From DASQFQ01 sp963805525 (GTDB lineage: Bacteria; Actinomycetota; Thermoleophilia; Solirubrobacterales; Solirubrobacteraceae), in NCBI GenBank assembly GCA_963805525.1, contig CAWDUT010000006.1:124001-188000 (forward strand): 64,000 nucleotides of DNA, written 5' to 3'. The notes beneath the pieces are model-generated. The model searched no databases and was not told the origin of the DNA. It worked only from the letters and a program-made list of their open reading frames with translations. A program made the position numbers and the translations under genes. Position 1 is the first letter of the stretch. Each line of letters begins with the position of its first letter. Positions 24,773 through 35,403 of the stretch are shown piece after piece.

Positions 24773-25138
24773 TTGAGGCGCCATCGTACGCCCGGCCGCT
24801 ATAGTGCACCGATCGGTGCACTATCGCCCACGCTCGACGGGACGTTCTTCGCCCTCGCCGACCCGACCCGGCGCGGGATCCTGCTTCGGCTCGGCGCCGG
24901 CCCGGCCACGATCAGCGAGCTCGCGCAGCCGTATGGGCTGACGCTCAACGGGATCAAGAAGCACGTCGGCATCCTCGAGCGCGCCGACCTCGTCGCCACC
25001 GAGAAGGTCGGGCGCGCGCGCCGCTGCCGGCTCGGGTCGTCGAGCCTCGGCGAGGCGACCGAGTGGATCGACGGCTACCGCGCCGCCTGGGAAGGCCGGC
25101 TCGACCGTTTCGCGGCGTTCGTGGAGGAGGGCGAGTGA
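24773..25138 (+). CDS. ArsR-family regulator (start uncertain)
   Basis: The conserved part begins LDGTFFALADPTRRGILLRL and continues ISELAQPYGLTLNGIKKHVGILERADLV, a winged-helix HTH, then typical C-terminal RAAWEGRLDRFAAFVEE. No ATG, GTG or TTG is in frame near the expected start; the closest upstream are TTG 24773 (used here) and GTG 24740. A 24-bp perfect palindrome sits exactly where the start should be, with GTG codons in another frame, so a frameshift or unusual start is possible. Family members often control the SRPBCC gene that follows, here overlapping by GTGA. Confidence 0.75.
   Translation: MRRHRTPGRYSAPIGALSPTLDGTFFALADPTRRGILLRLGAGPATISELAQPYGLTLNGIKKHVGILERADLVATEKVGRARRCRLGSSSLGEATEWIDGYRAAWEGRLDRFAAFVEEGE
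24801..24824. promoter_or_regulatory. 24-bp perfect palindrome, putative ArsR operator
   Basis: The arms are ATAGTGCACCGA and its exact complement. It lies between the divergent SnoaL-like gene and the conserved ArsR coding region, so it is probably an autoregulatory site. Confidence 0.75.
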
Positions 25139-25564
25139 GCCTCGACCTCCGGTTCGAGCGGCTGATCGCCGCAGCCGCCCGAGCGGGTCTTCGACGCGTT
25201 CACCGGCCCCGCGGGGCAGCGCGAGTTCTACGGCACCGACGCTCCCGGATGGGTCGTCGACTCGCGCTGCGACCTGCGCGTCGGCGGCGTCTGGTCGATC
25301 GCGTTCGGGCCTTCGCGCGAGCGGCTCTACCACCACCGCCACGTGTTCCAGGCGATCGAGCGGCCGCACCGGGTGCTGCTCGCCACGACCGAGACGCGGC
25401 TCGACGGCTCGAGCTTCGCGACCAGCATGGAGTTCCTGTTCGCGCCGCGCGACGGCGGCACGCTCATGACCCTGCACCACGCCGGCTTCCCGACCGAGGA
25501 GCTGCGCGTCGAGCACGGCATCGGACTTCCCCACGCCTTCGACCGCTTCGCGCGCACGCTCTGA
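25135..25564 (+). pseudogene. SRPBCC (AHSA1-like) protein gene with a frameshift
   Basis: The frame from GTG 25135 encodes SLDLRFERLIAA, the standard start of an AHSA1-type START-fold protein. The expected continuation PPERVFDAF is in the +1 frame from 25175. From there it reads GQREFYGTDAPGW and RVGGVWSIAFGP to LPHAFDRFARTL. One extra base near 25171-25176 explains both parts. Without repair the N-terminal frame runs on out of register. It is either a real inactivated gene or a sequence error. It overlaps the ArsR stop and precedes two DHFR-like genes. Confidence 0.82.
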
Positions 25565-25578
25565 CGAGAAGGAGACCC

Positions 25579-26157
25579 ATGTCCACGTCCGTCCTCTACA
25601 TGTCGATGTCCCTCGACGGGTTCATCACCGGCCCCGACGACGGCCCCGGCCAGGGCCTCGGTGCCGGCGGCGAGGTCCTGCACGACTGGCTCGGCGACCG
25701 CGTCGGCGGCCCGTCCACCTTCGACCCCGGCGGTCCCAGCGGCTCGGTCTTCGACGAGCTGTTGGCGACCGGAGCCGTGCTGGTCGGGCGCCGCATGTTC
25801 GACATCGCCGGCCGCTGGGACGGCGATCACCACGACGGCGTTCCGATCTTCGTCCTGACGCGGGGCGAACCGCCGGAGCCGGAATGGGACCGGGTCCACT
25901 ACGTCACAGACGGCGTCGAGAGCGCGATGGCGCAGGCGAAGGCGGCGGCGGGCGACGCCAACGTGATGGTCCACGGCGCCGCGCTGGCCCAGGCGCTGCT
26001 CCACGCGCGGGTGCTCGACGAGCTCGAGATCCACCTCATCCCGATCCTGCTCGGCGCGGGGCGGCGGCTGTTCGACGGTGAGCGCATCCCGCTCGAGCTC
26101 ACTCGCGTCATCGACGCGCCCGGCGTCACCCACCTGCGTTACCGGGTCGCGGCATGA
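25579..26157 (+). CDS. Dihydrofolate-reductase-family (RibD C-terminal-like) protein
   Basis: A 192-residue protein with a strong AGAAGGAGA ribosome site. It starts VLYMSMSLDGFITGPDDGPG, then LVGRRMFD and a late LIPILLGAGRRLFDG, the usual pattern of DHFR-like YyaP/YwjB proteins that bind NADPH. True folate reduction is unlikely and the substrate is unknown. It is part of an ArsR/SRPBCC/DHFR-like group and is followed by a paralogue overlapping by ATGA. Confidence 0.88.
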   Translation: MSTSVLYMSMSLDGFITGPDDGPGQGLGAGGEVLHDWLGDRVGGPSTFDPGGPSGSVFDELLATGAVLVGRRMFDIAGRWDGDHHDGVPIFVLTRGEPPEPEWDRVHYVTDGVESAMAQAKAAAGDANVMVHGAALAQALLHARVLDELEIHLIPILLGAGRRLFDGERIPLELTRVIDAPGVTHLRYRVAA

Positions 26158-26717
26158 GGCAGCTCATCCTCCACATGTCGGTCTCGCTCGACGGCTACGT
26201 CGCCCACAGCGACGGCAACATCGACTGGCTCACCCCGCGCGGCGAGGGCGTCGTCGACCACGGCGACCGCCGCCACCGCGCCAACCTCGAGATGTTCGGC
26301 GAGATCGGGCTGATCGCGATGGGCCGCCGCGCCTGCGAGCAGATGGCCCCGGCCTGGAGCAGCTCCGACAGCCCGATGGCGCAGGTCATCAACGCGCTCC
26401 CGAAGGTCATCTACTCGCAGACGCTGGACGAGGTCGACTGGCCCAACACCCGGATCTCGCGTGCCGCGATCAGCGACGAGATCCCGGAGCTTAAGGCCGA
26501 GGGCGGCAAGGACATCGTCGTCTTCGGCGGCGGTCACTTCGGCCACAGCCTGATCCGCGAGCGGCTCGCCGACGAGCTCCGGCTCACCGTCCACCCGGTC
26601 GCGCTCGGCGACGGCATCTCGCTCTTCCACGGCCTGCCCGAGCCGCAGCGCTTCGAGCTGGTCAGCAGCACCGTCTACGCCGACGGCTGCGTCAGCCAGG
26701 TGCTGCGGCCCGGCTGA
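26154..26717 (+). CDS. Dihydrofolate-reductase-family protein (second copy)
   Basis: A 187-residue paralogue: LILHMSVSLDGYVAHSDGNI, a GRRACEQMAPAW segment corresponding to the GRRTY motif, DIVVFGGGHFGHSLI for nucleotide binding, and a C-terminal HPVALGDGISLFHG. It is translationally coupled to the first copy. The two differ enough that recent duplication is unlikely. Its 3' end overlaps the convergent toroid protein gene by 26 bases. Confidence 0.88.
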   Translation: MRQLILHMSVSLDGYVAHSDGNIDWLTPRGEGVVDHGDRRHRANLEMFGEIGLIAMGRRACEQMAPAWSSSDSPMAQVINALPKVIYSQTLDEVDWPNTRISRAAISDEIPELKAEGGKDIVVFGGGHFGHSLIRERLADELRLTVHPVALGDGISLFHGLPEPQRFELVSSTVYADGCVSQVLRPG

Positions 26718-27582
26718 GCGTCAGCCACGCGGCGGGCGCCGCCGCCGGCCACACGTGGTAGTCGGCGCCGGCGGCGCGGTCGGCCTGCAGCGGCGGCTCG
26801 GGCGCGGTCAGCGCCGCCCAGCGGTCGGCGCTGTCGTCGAGCGCGGCGACGTCCGAGCCGAGGCGCGCCTTGGCCAGGCGCATCATCAGCGTGCCCTCCA
26901 TCCACAGCACGTCCGGGCCGTGGGCGAACGGGCGGTAGCCGCAGAACGTCTGGCCCCGGAGAGGGCGGCCCTCGACGAACATCGCCGCGTCGGTCGCCCG
27001 CTCGACCGCCTCGGCCTGGGCGCGGCGGCCGTGATCGAGCAGCCAGTGGATCCCGTAGGCCTGGACGTCGAGCGGCCGGGTGTCGTCGCCGAGGCCCTGG
27101 CAGAAGTGGTCGCCGGCGAAGAGGTACACGTCGATCGCGCGGTCGAGGCGCCACACGTCCTCGCCGAGGCCCGCGAACAGCGCGCGCGCCTCGAGGTTGT
27201 GCTCGGTCGACACCCAGGACACATCGGGGCCGCCCCGCACGAGCCCGTGCTCCTCGCGCTGGTCGCGCAGCCAGCGGATCACGCCCGCCAGCAGCCGCTC
27301 GTGCTGCCCTGACGCCAGCGCGGCGAGTCCCACCCACGCCTGGTTGCCCGACCGCAGCGGCCCCGCAGGATCCCCGCCCGCGAGGTCGTAGGAGGCGTCG
27401 AGCGCGCCATCTGGGCGCTGGAGCTCTTGCAGGCGGTCAAGGATCGCGGTCGCGCCGTCGATGTCACCCGCAACCGCCCGCGCGGTGGCGGTCACGGCGG
27501 AGTCGTAGGTCCAGGCGCGGCCGCGGACCGTGTCTCCAATGGGATCGCCGTCAGGCGGCGAATAGGACCGGACGAGTGCCAT
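26692..27582 (-). CDS. Alpha/alpha-toroid glycan-associated protein
   Basis: A 296-residue soluble protein without signal peptide. It repeats helix pairs such as TYDSAVTATARAVAGDIDGA, ILDRLQELQRPDGALDASYD, STEHNLEARALFAGLG, LDVQAYGIHWLLDHGRRAQA and WMEGTLMMRLAKARLG, matching the six-hairpin or lyase-like toroid proteins often encoded with exopolysaccharide genes. Catalytic acids cannot be assigned confidently. It is divergent from the receiver-PIG-L operon with only 36 bases between starts, which suggests shared control and a role in the same glycan pathway. Confidence 0.72.
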   Translation of the reverse strand: MALVRSYSPPDGDPIGDTVRGRAWTYDSAVTATARAVAGDIDGATAILDRLQELQRPDGALDASYDLAGGDPAGPLRSGNQAWVGLAALASGQHERLLAGVIRWLRDQREEHGLVRGGPDVSWVSTEHNLEARALFAGLGEDVWRLDRAIDVYLFAGDHFCQGLGDDTRPLDVQAYGIHWLLDHGRRAQAEAVERATDAAMFVEGRPLRGQTFCGYRPFAHGPDVLWMEGTLMMRLAKARLGSDVAALDDSADRWAALTAPEPPLQADRAAGADYHVWPAAAPAAWLTLSRAAAPG

Positions 27583-27618
27583 GATCGCTCGAGAGATCTT
27601 GAGAGAGGAATTGAGGAC

Positions 27619-28659
27619 GTGACGGACCCCCCCGCCGCACGCATCCTCCTCGTCGAGGACGACGAGGTAGGCGGAACGCTGCTCGTGGAGCTGCTCGGCA
27701 GCCTCGGCGAGGTCCACTGGACCACGAGCGCCGAGCAGGCGCTCGAGATCGTCGAGGGCCGCGACTGGGACCTGATGGTCAGCGACATCGACCTGCCCGG
27801 GATCGACGGACTCGAGCTGGTGCACCGTGTCAAGCGCCGCCGGCCGCAGTTGGCGACGATGATCCTGTCCAGCCACAGCTCGTTCGACTACGCGGTGTCG
27901 GCGATGCGCGCGGGCGCCGACGACTACGTCGCCAAGCCGTTCGATCCCGCCGACGTGGTCGAGAAGGCGCGCACGCTCGTCGCCGTGACGCGCCAGCGCC
28001 GCGCGGCCGGGCAGGACGTCGTGCTGGCGGTCGGCGCGCACCCCGACGACGTCGAGATCGGCATCGGCGGGATCCTCCTGCGCCATGCGTCGCAGGGTCA
28101 TCGCGTCACTCTCCTGACGCTCACCGGCGGCGAGCAGGGCGGCTCGGCGTCCGACCGCGCGGCCGAGGCCGAGAAGGCCGCCCGGTTGATGTCGGCGCGG
28201 CTGATCCACGCCTCGCTGACCGACACCAGCGTCAGCGAGGGCGGCTCGACGATCCGCACGATCCTCGACGTGGTCGAGGACATCCGGCCGACGACGATCT
28301 ACACGCACACGATCCGCGACGTCCACCAGGACCACCGCAACACCCACAGCGCGACGCTGGTCGCCGCCCGCGGCATCTCGCGCGTGTTCTGTTACCAGGC
28401 GCCCTCCACCAGCGTCGAGTTCAAGCCGACGCGCTTCGTGGCCATCGACGACTTCCTCGAGCGCAAGATCGAGGTCATCCGCGCCTTCGCGTCGCAGGTC
28501 AGCATCCGCGAGTACCTCGACGAGGAGCTGCTGCGCGCCACCGCCCGCTACTGGGCGCGCTTCAGCCAGGCGCGCTACGTGGAGCCGCTCGAGGTCGTGC
28601 GCGACAGCGACACCGGATCCTTCGCGACCGCCGCCGGGGAGGTGCGCGATGTCGTCTGA
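27619..28659 (+). CDS. Response regulator receiver fused to PIG-L (LmbE) deacetylase
   Basis: A 346-residue protein from a GTG start. Residues about 8-125 form a complete receiver domain: acidic pair in LLVEDDE, phosphoacceptor Asp56 in VSDIDLPGIDG, Ser in ILSSHSS and Lys in VAKPF. Residues about 136-325 form a PIG-L N-deacetylase with the zinc/catalytic motif VGAHPDDVEIG (His141, Asp143, Asp144) and the downstream DVHQDHRNTH. PIG-L enzymes remove acetyl from GlcNAc-linked substrates. The fusion implies deacetylase activity switched by aspartyl phosphorylation. It is the first gene of the operon ending in the hybrid kinase. Confidence 0.92.
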   Translation: MTDPPAARILLVEDDEVGGTLLVELLGSLGEVHWTTSAEQALEIVEGRDWDLMVSDIDLPGIDGLELVHRVKRRRPQLATMILSSHSSFDYAVSAMRAGADDYVAKPFDPADVVEKARTLVAVTRQRRAAGQDVVLAVGAHPDDVEIGIGGILLRHASQGHRVTLLTLTGGEQGGSASDRAAEAEKAARLMSARLIHASLTDTSVSEGGSTIRTILDVVEDIRPTTIYTHTIRDVHQDHRNTHSATLVAARGISRVFCYQAPSTSVEFKPTRFVAIDDFLERKIEVIRAFASQVSIREYLDEELLRATARYWARFSQARYVEPLEVVRDSDTGSFATAAGEVRDVV

Positions 28660-29653
28660 CTCCCCGCGCGTGCTCGTGACCGGCGCCGGCGGCCCGTCGG
28701 GCATCGCGATCCTGCGCGCGATGGAGAGCGAGCCGGTCACGATGCTCGCGGGCGACATCGACCCGTTCGGCGCCGGCCTCTACCTCGTCGAGCCCGACCG
28801 CCGCTCGATGCTGCTCCGTGGCGACGACCCGCGCTTCTCCGACGCGCTGCTGGAGCGGTGCCGGCGCGACAACGTCGACATCGTCATCCCGACCGTCGAC
28901 ACCGAGCTGCTCCCGCTGGCGAAGCGCCGTGAGGAGTTCGCCGCGGCCGGCACGACGCTCGTGCTCGCCAGCGTGGCGACGCTCGAGACGTGCCTCGACA
29001 AGTGGGCGCTCGCCGAGCGCTGCCGCGAGCACGTGCGCGTGCCCGCCACCGTCGTCGTCGACGACGCCTTCGATCCCGCCGCGATCGAGCTGCCGGTGAT
29101 CGTCAAGCCGCGCGCCGGCAGTGGCTCGCGCGGCATCCGGCTGATCGAGCGCCGCGCCGAGCTCGAGGTGCTCGAGCGCGACGGCACGCTGCTCGTGCAG
29201 GAGCACCTGCCGGGGCCCGAGTACTCGCTCGACACGCTCGCGCGCGCCGACGGGCAGGTCGTCGCGGTGGTCCCGCGCGAGCGCCTGAAGGTCGACTCGG
29301 GGATCGCCGTGACCGGCCGCACGCTGCACGACGAGGCGCTCGAGACCTACGCGCGCGAGGTCGCGACGCTGATCGGTCTCACGACGGTCGCCAACGTGCA
29401 GGTCAAGGGCGCCGCCGACGGCGAGCCGGCCCTGCTCGAGGTCAACGCGCGCTTCCCCGGCACGATGCCGCTCACCATCGGCGCCGGCGTCGACATGCCG
29501 CGGCTCGCGATCGGCGAGGCGCTCGGCACGCCGATCCCCGACGGCCCGCTGCCGTTCGAGGACATCGCGATGGTGCGCTTCTTCCAGGAGCGCTTCTTCA
29601 CGTTCGACGACATCGAGGACCTCCAGCGCCACGCGGCGGAGATCGCGTCGTGA
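28649..29653 (+). CDS. ATP-grasp ligase
   Basis: A 334-residue protein, with a Rossmann-like N-terminus (VLVTGAGGPSGIAILRAM) and an ATP-grasp domain: VIVKPRAGSGSRGIRLI, LVQEHLPGPEYSLD and the metal-binding LLEVNARFPGTMP. This is the carbamoyl-phosphate-synthase/D-Ala-D-Ala ligase type that joins a carboxylate to an amine or ammonia through an acyl phosphate. It overlaps the deacetylase gene by 11 bases. Acylation of the amine freed by the deacetylase is a possible role, but is not shown by sequence. Confidence 0.88.
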   Translation: MSSDSPRVLVTGAGGPSGIAILRAMESEPVTMLAGDIDPFGAGLYLVEPDRRSMLLRGDDPRFSDALLERCRRDNVDIVIPTVDTELLPLAKRREEFAAAGTTLVLASVATLETCLDKWALAERCREHVRVPATVVVDDAFDPAAIELPVIVKPRAGSGSRGIRLIERRAELEVLERDGTLLVQEHLPGPEYSLDTLARADGQVVAVVPRERLKVDSGIAVTGRTLHDEALETYAREVATLIGLTTVANVQVKGAADGEPALLEVNARFPGTMPLTIGAGVDMPRLAIGEALGTPIPDGPLPFEDIAMVRFFQERFFTFDDIEDLQRHAAEIAS

Positions 29654-30354
29654 ACGCGCTCGCGGATATGCACGTGCACTCGACGTTCTCGGACGGCCGC
29701 GACCGGATCGAGGACAACATCGCCGAGTGCGAGGCGCTCGGGCTGGTCGCGCTGGGCTGCGTCGACCACGTGCGCGCCGACACCGACTGGGTCCCCGACT
29801 ACGTCGCCGCGGTCCAGCGCTTGCGCGCCGACACGGAGGTGCAGCTGCGCTGCGGGATCGAGGCGAAGCTGCTCGACACGACCGGCGCGCTCGACCTGCC
29901 GAACGGCATCGACGGCGTCGACGCGATCTACGCCGCCGACCACCAGGTGCCGATGCCCGAGGGCCCCACGCATCCGCGCGAGGTGCGCGAGCGGATCGCG
30001 GCCGGCGATCTCAGCGCCGAGGAGGTCGTCGACGCGATCCTGACCTCGACCCGGCTCGCGCTCGACCGCCCGCAGCGCGTCGTGATCGCGCACTTCGGCA
30101 GCATCCTCCCGAAGATCGGCCTGAGCGAGGCCGACCTGCCCGCCGCCGGGCTGGAGCAGCTCGCCGCCGAGGCCGCGCGGACCGGCCAGGAGATCGAGAT
30201 CTCCGAGCGCTGGCGCTGCCCGTCCGCCGTCACGCTGCGCCCGTTCCTGCGCCGTGGCGTGACGATCGCGCTCTCGACCGACAGCCACAAGCGCGAGACG
30301 ATCGGGCGCTACACCCACTGCCTCGCGGTGCGGCACGAGCTCGAAGCGGGCTGA
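29650..30354 (+). CDS. PHP-domain metal-dependent hydrolase
   Basis: A 234-residue protein from a GTG overlapping the previous stop (GTGA). Motifs are ADMHVHSTFSDGRD, GCVDHVR, GIEAKLL, VIAHFGSI and LSTDSHKRE, the four-motif PHP metal site. Relatives are histidinol-phosphate phosphatases and other phosphoesterases. No histidine-biosynthesis neighbours are present, so a sugar-phosphate or lipid-phosphate substrate of the surrounding glycan pathway is more likely. Confidence 0.87.
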   Translation: MNALADMHVHSTFSDGRDRIEDNIAECEALGLVALGCVDHVRADTDWVPDYVAAVQRLRADTEVQLRCGIEAKLLDTTGALDLPNGIDGVDAIYAADHQVPMPEGPTHPREVRERIAAGDLSAEEVVDAILTSTRLALDRPQRVVIAHFGSILPKIGLSEADLPAAGLEQLAAEAARTGQEIEISERWRCPSAVTLRPFLRRGVTIALSTDSHKRETIGRYTHCLAVRHELEAG

Positions 30355-30359
30355 GCATC

Positions 30360-31793
30360 GTGGGCGTGCTCGAGGGCTTCCTCACGTTCTTCGTGCTCGC
30401 CGGCAGCCTGCCGTTGCTCGCCGGGTGCTACCAGTTCCTGCTCGCCGGGCTGCACCGCTTCCGGCTCAACACCAGCGACCCGCTCGAGCAGGAGCCGAAC
30501 GTCGCGGTGATCGTCCCGGCGTGGAACGAGGCGTTCGTGATCGGGCGGACGATCGACACGCTGCTCTCGCTCGACTATCCACGTGACCGGCTGCGCGTCT
30601 ACGTCGTCGACGACGCCAGCACCGACGAGACCCCCGACGTCGTGCGCGCGAAGGCGGCGAAGTACCCGGGCCGCGTCTTCCACCTGCGCCGCGAGAAGGG
30701 CGGCGAGGGCAAGGCGCACACGCTCAACCACGGGCTGCGCATCATCCGCAAGGAGGGCTGGTACGAGGCGGTGCTGATCATCGACGCCGACGTGATCTTC
30801 ACGTACCGCTCCCTGCGCCGGATGGTGCGGCACCTCGGCGATCCGAAGGTCGGCGCGGTCACCGGCTACATCAAGGAGGGGAGCCGGCCCTCCAACTACA
30901 TGAACCGCTTCATCGCGTACGAGTACATCGGCGCGCAGGCGGGCGCCCGCCGCGCGCAGAACGTGCTCGGCGCGCAGGCGTGCCTCGCGGGCGGCTCGCA
31001 GCTGCTGCGGCGCGAGAGCCTCGAGGCGATCGGCGGCGAGATCGACACGTCGTCCCTCGCCGAGGACACGTTCACGACCTTCAACGTGCAGCTGGCCGGC
31101 CAGCGCGTCGTCTTCGAGCCGCACGCGATCGTGTGGGCGGAGGAGCCGAAGGACATCGCCGGGCTGTGGAAGCAGCGGCTGCGCTGGGGCCGCGGCAACG
31201 TCCAGGTCACGCTGCGCTACCGGAACACCTGGTTCCACCGTGGCAAGGGGAAGCTGGGCGGCATCAGCTTCGCGCTGATCTGGTTCGCGGTCTTCCTGAT
31301 GCCGGCGCTGATGGTGCTCTCGTCGGCGTCGCTGGTCACGCTGTTCCTGCTCGACCGCCCCGTGGCGCTCGACGCGTTCCGCTCGCTGTGGGCGCTCAAC
31401 CTCATCACCTACGCGTTCGTGACGCTCTCCGCGTTCGCCCAGGACACCTCGGCGGCCCGCCGTAGCTGGCTCGAGGCGGTGACCTTCCCGGGCCTGATCA
31501 GCCTGGCGATCATCGCCGCCACGACCGTGTCGCCGGTGCTCGACGGGCTGCCCGACTGGCTGCTGCTGTTCGCCTACGTCTGGTTGTCGGCCTCGATGCT
31601 GGCCGCCTACCTGGTGCGGAAGCTGGAAGGGGTCCGCGGTATCGGCCGGCTGGCGCGGCCGCTGCTGTACGTGGTCGGCTACGGGCCGCTGCTCTGCACG
31701 ATCACGGCCGCGGCCTACGTGGCCGAGCTGCGGCACGCCGAGATGCGCTGGGAGAAGACCGAGAAGACCGGCGCGGTGGGGGACATGGCATGA
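30360..31793 (+). CDS. Membrane GT2 polysaccharide synthase (PgaC/IcaA-like)
   Basis: A 477-residue processive glycosyltransferase from a GTG start. An N-terminal membrane segment (about 2-28) precedes the GT2 domain: VAVIVPAWNEA, VVDDASTDET, IIDADVIF, GGSQLLRRE, the catalytic ED in SLAEDTFTTF, and QRLRWGRGN. At least four C-terminal membrane helices follow (about 300-455). These features fit poly-N-acetylglucosamine or hyaluronan/cellulose-type synthases. A deacetylase in the same operon favours a GlcNAc-containing product. The next small gene overlaps by ATGA. Confidence 0.9.
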   Translation: MGVLEGFLTFFVLAGSLPLLAGCYQFLLAGLHRFRLNTSDPLEQEPNVAVIVPAWNEAFVIGRTIDTLLSLDYPRDRLRVYVVDDASTDETPDVVRAKAAKYPGRVFHLRREKGGEGKAHTLNHGLRIIRKEGWYEAVLIIDADVIFTYRSLRRMVRHLGDPKVGAVTGYIKEGSRPSNYMNRFIAYEYIGAQAGARRAQNVLGAQACLAGGSQLLRRESLEAIGGEIDTSSLAEDTFTTFNVQLAGQRVVFEPHAIVWAEEPKDIAGLWKQRLRWGRGNVQVTLRYRNTWFHRGKGKLGGISFALIWFAVFLMPALMVLSSASLVTLFLLDRPVALDAFRSLWALNLITYAFVTLSAFAQDTSAARRSWLEAVTFPGLISLAIIAATTVSPVLDGLPDWLLLFAYVWLSASMLAAYLVRKLEGVRGIGRLARPLLYVVGYGPLLCTITAAAYVAELRHAEMRWEKTEKTGAVGDMA

Positions 31794-31915
31794 CCGACGG
31801 CTTCGAGCGCAGGCTGGCGGCCGATCGGCGCTTCGAGCGCCTGCTGTTCTGGCGCCAGGTCACCATCGTCATCGTCGTGGCCATCCTCGTCACCGTCCTC
31901 GTGATCCTGACCTGA
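31790..31915 (+). CDS. 41-residue single-pass membrane peptide
   Basis: ATG at 31790 overlaps the synthase stop and TGA at 31913-31915 is followed two bases later by the kinase ATG. The peptide begins MTDGFERRLAADRRFERLLF, an amphipathic charged half, and ends in one hydrophobic helix (VTIVIVVAILVTVLVILT). Translational coupling on both sides argues that it is real. It may be a subunit of the synthase, comparable in layout to small partners such as PgaD, or a link to the sensor kinase. It belongs to no family I recognise. Confidence 0.75.
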   Translation: MTDGFERRLAADRRFERLLFWRQVTIVIVVAILVTVLVILT

Positions 31916-31917
31916 CG

Positions 31918-35394
<3,477 letters not shown>

Positions 35395-35403
35395 GATGCG
35401 GGC

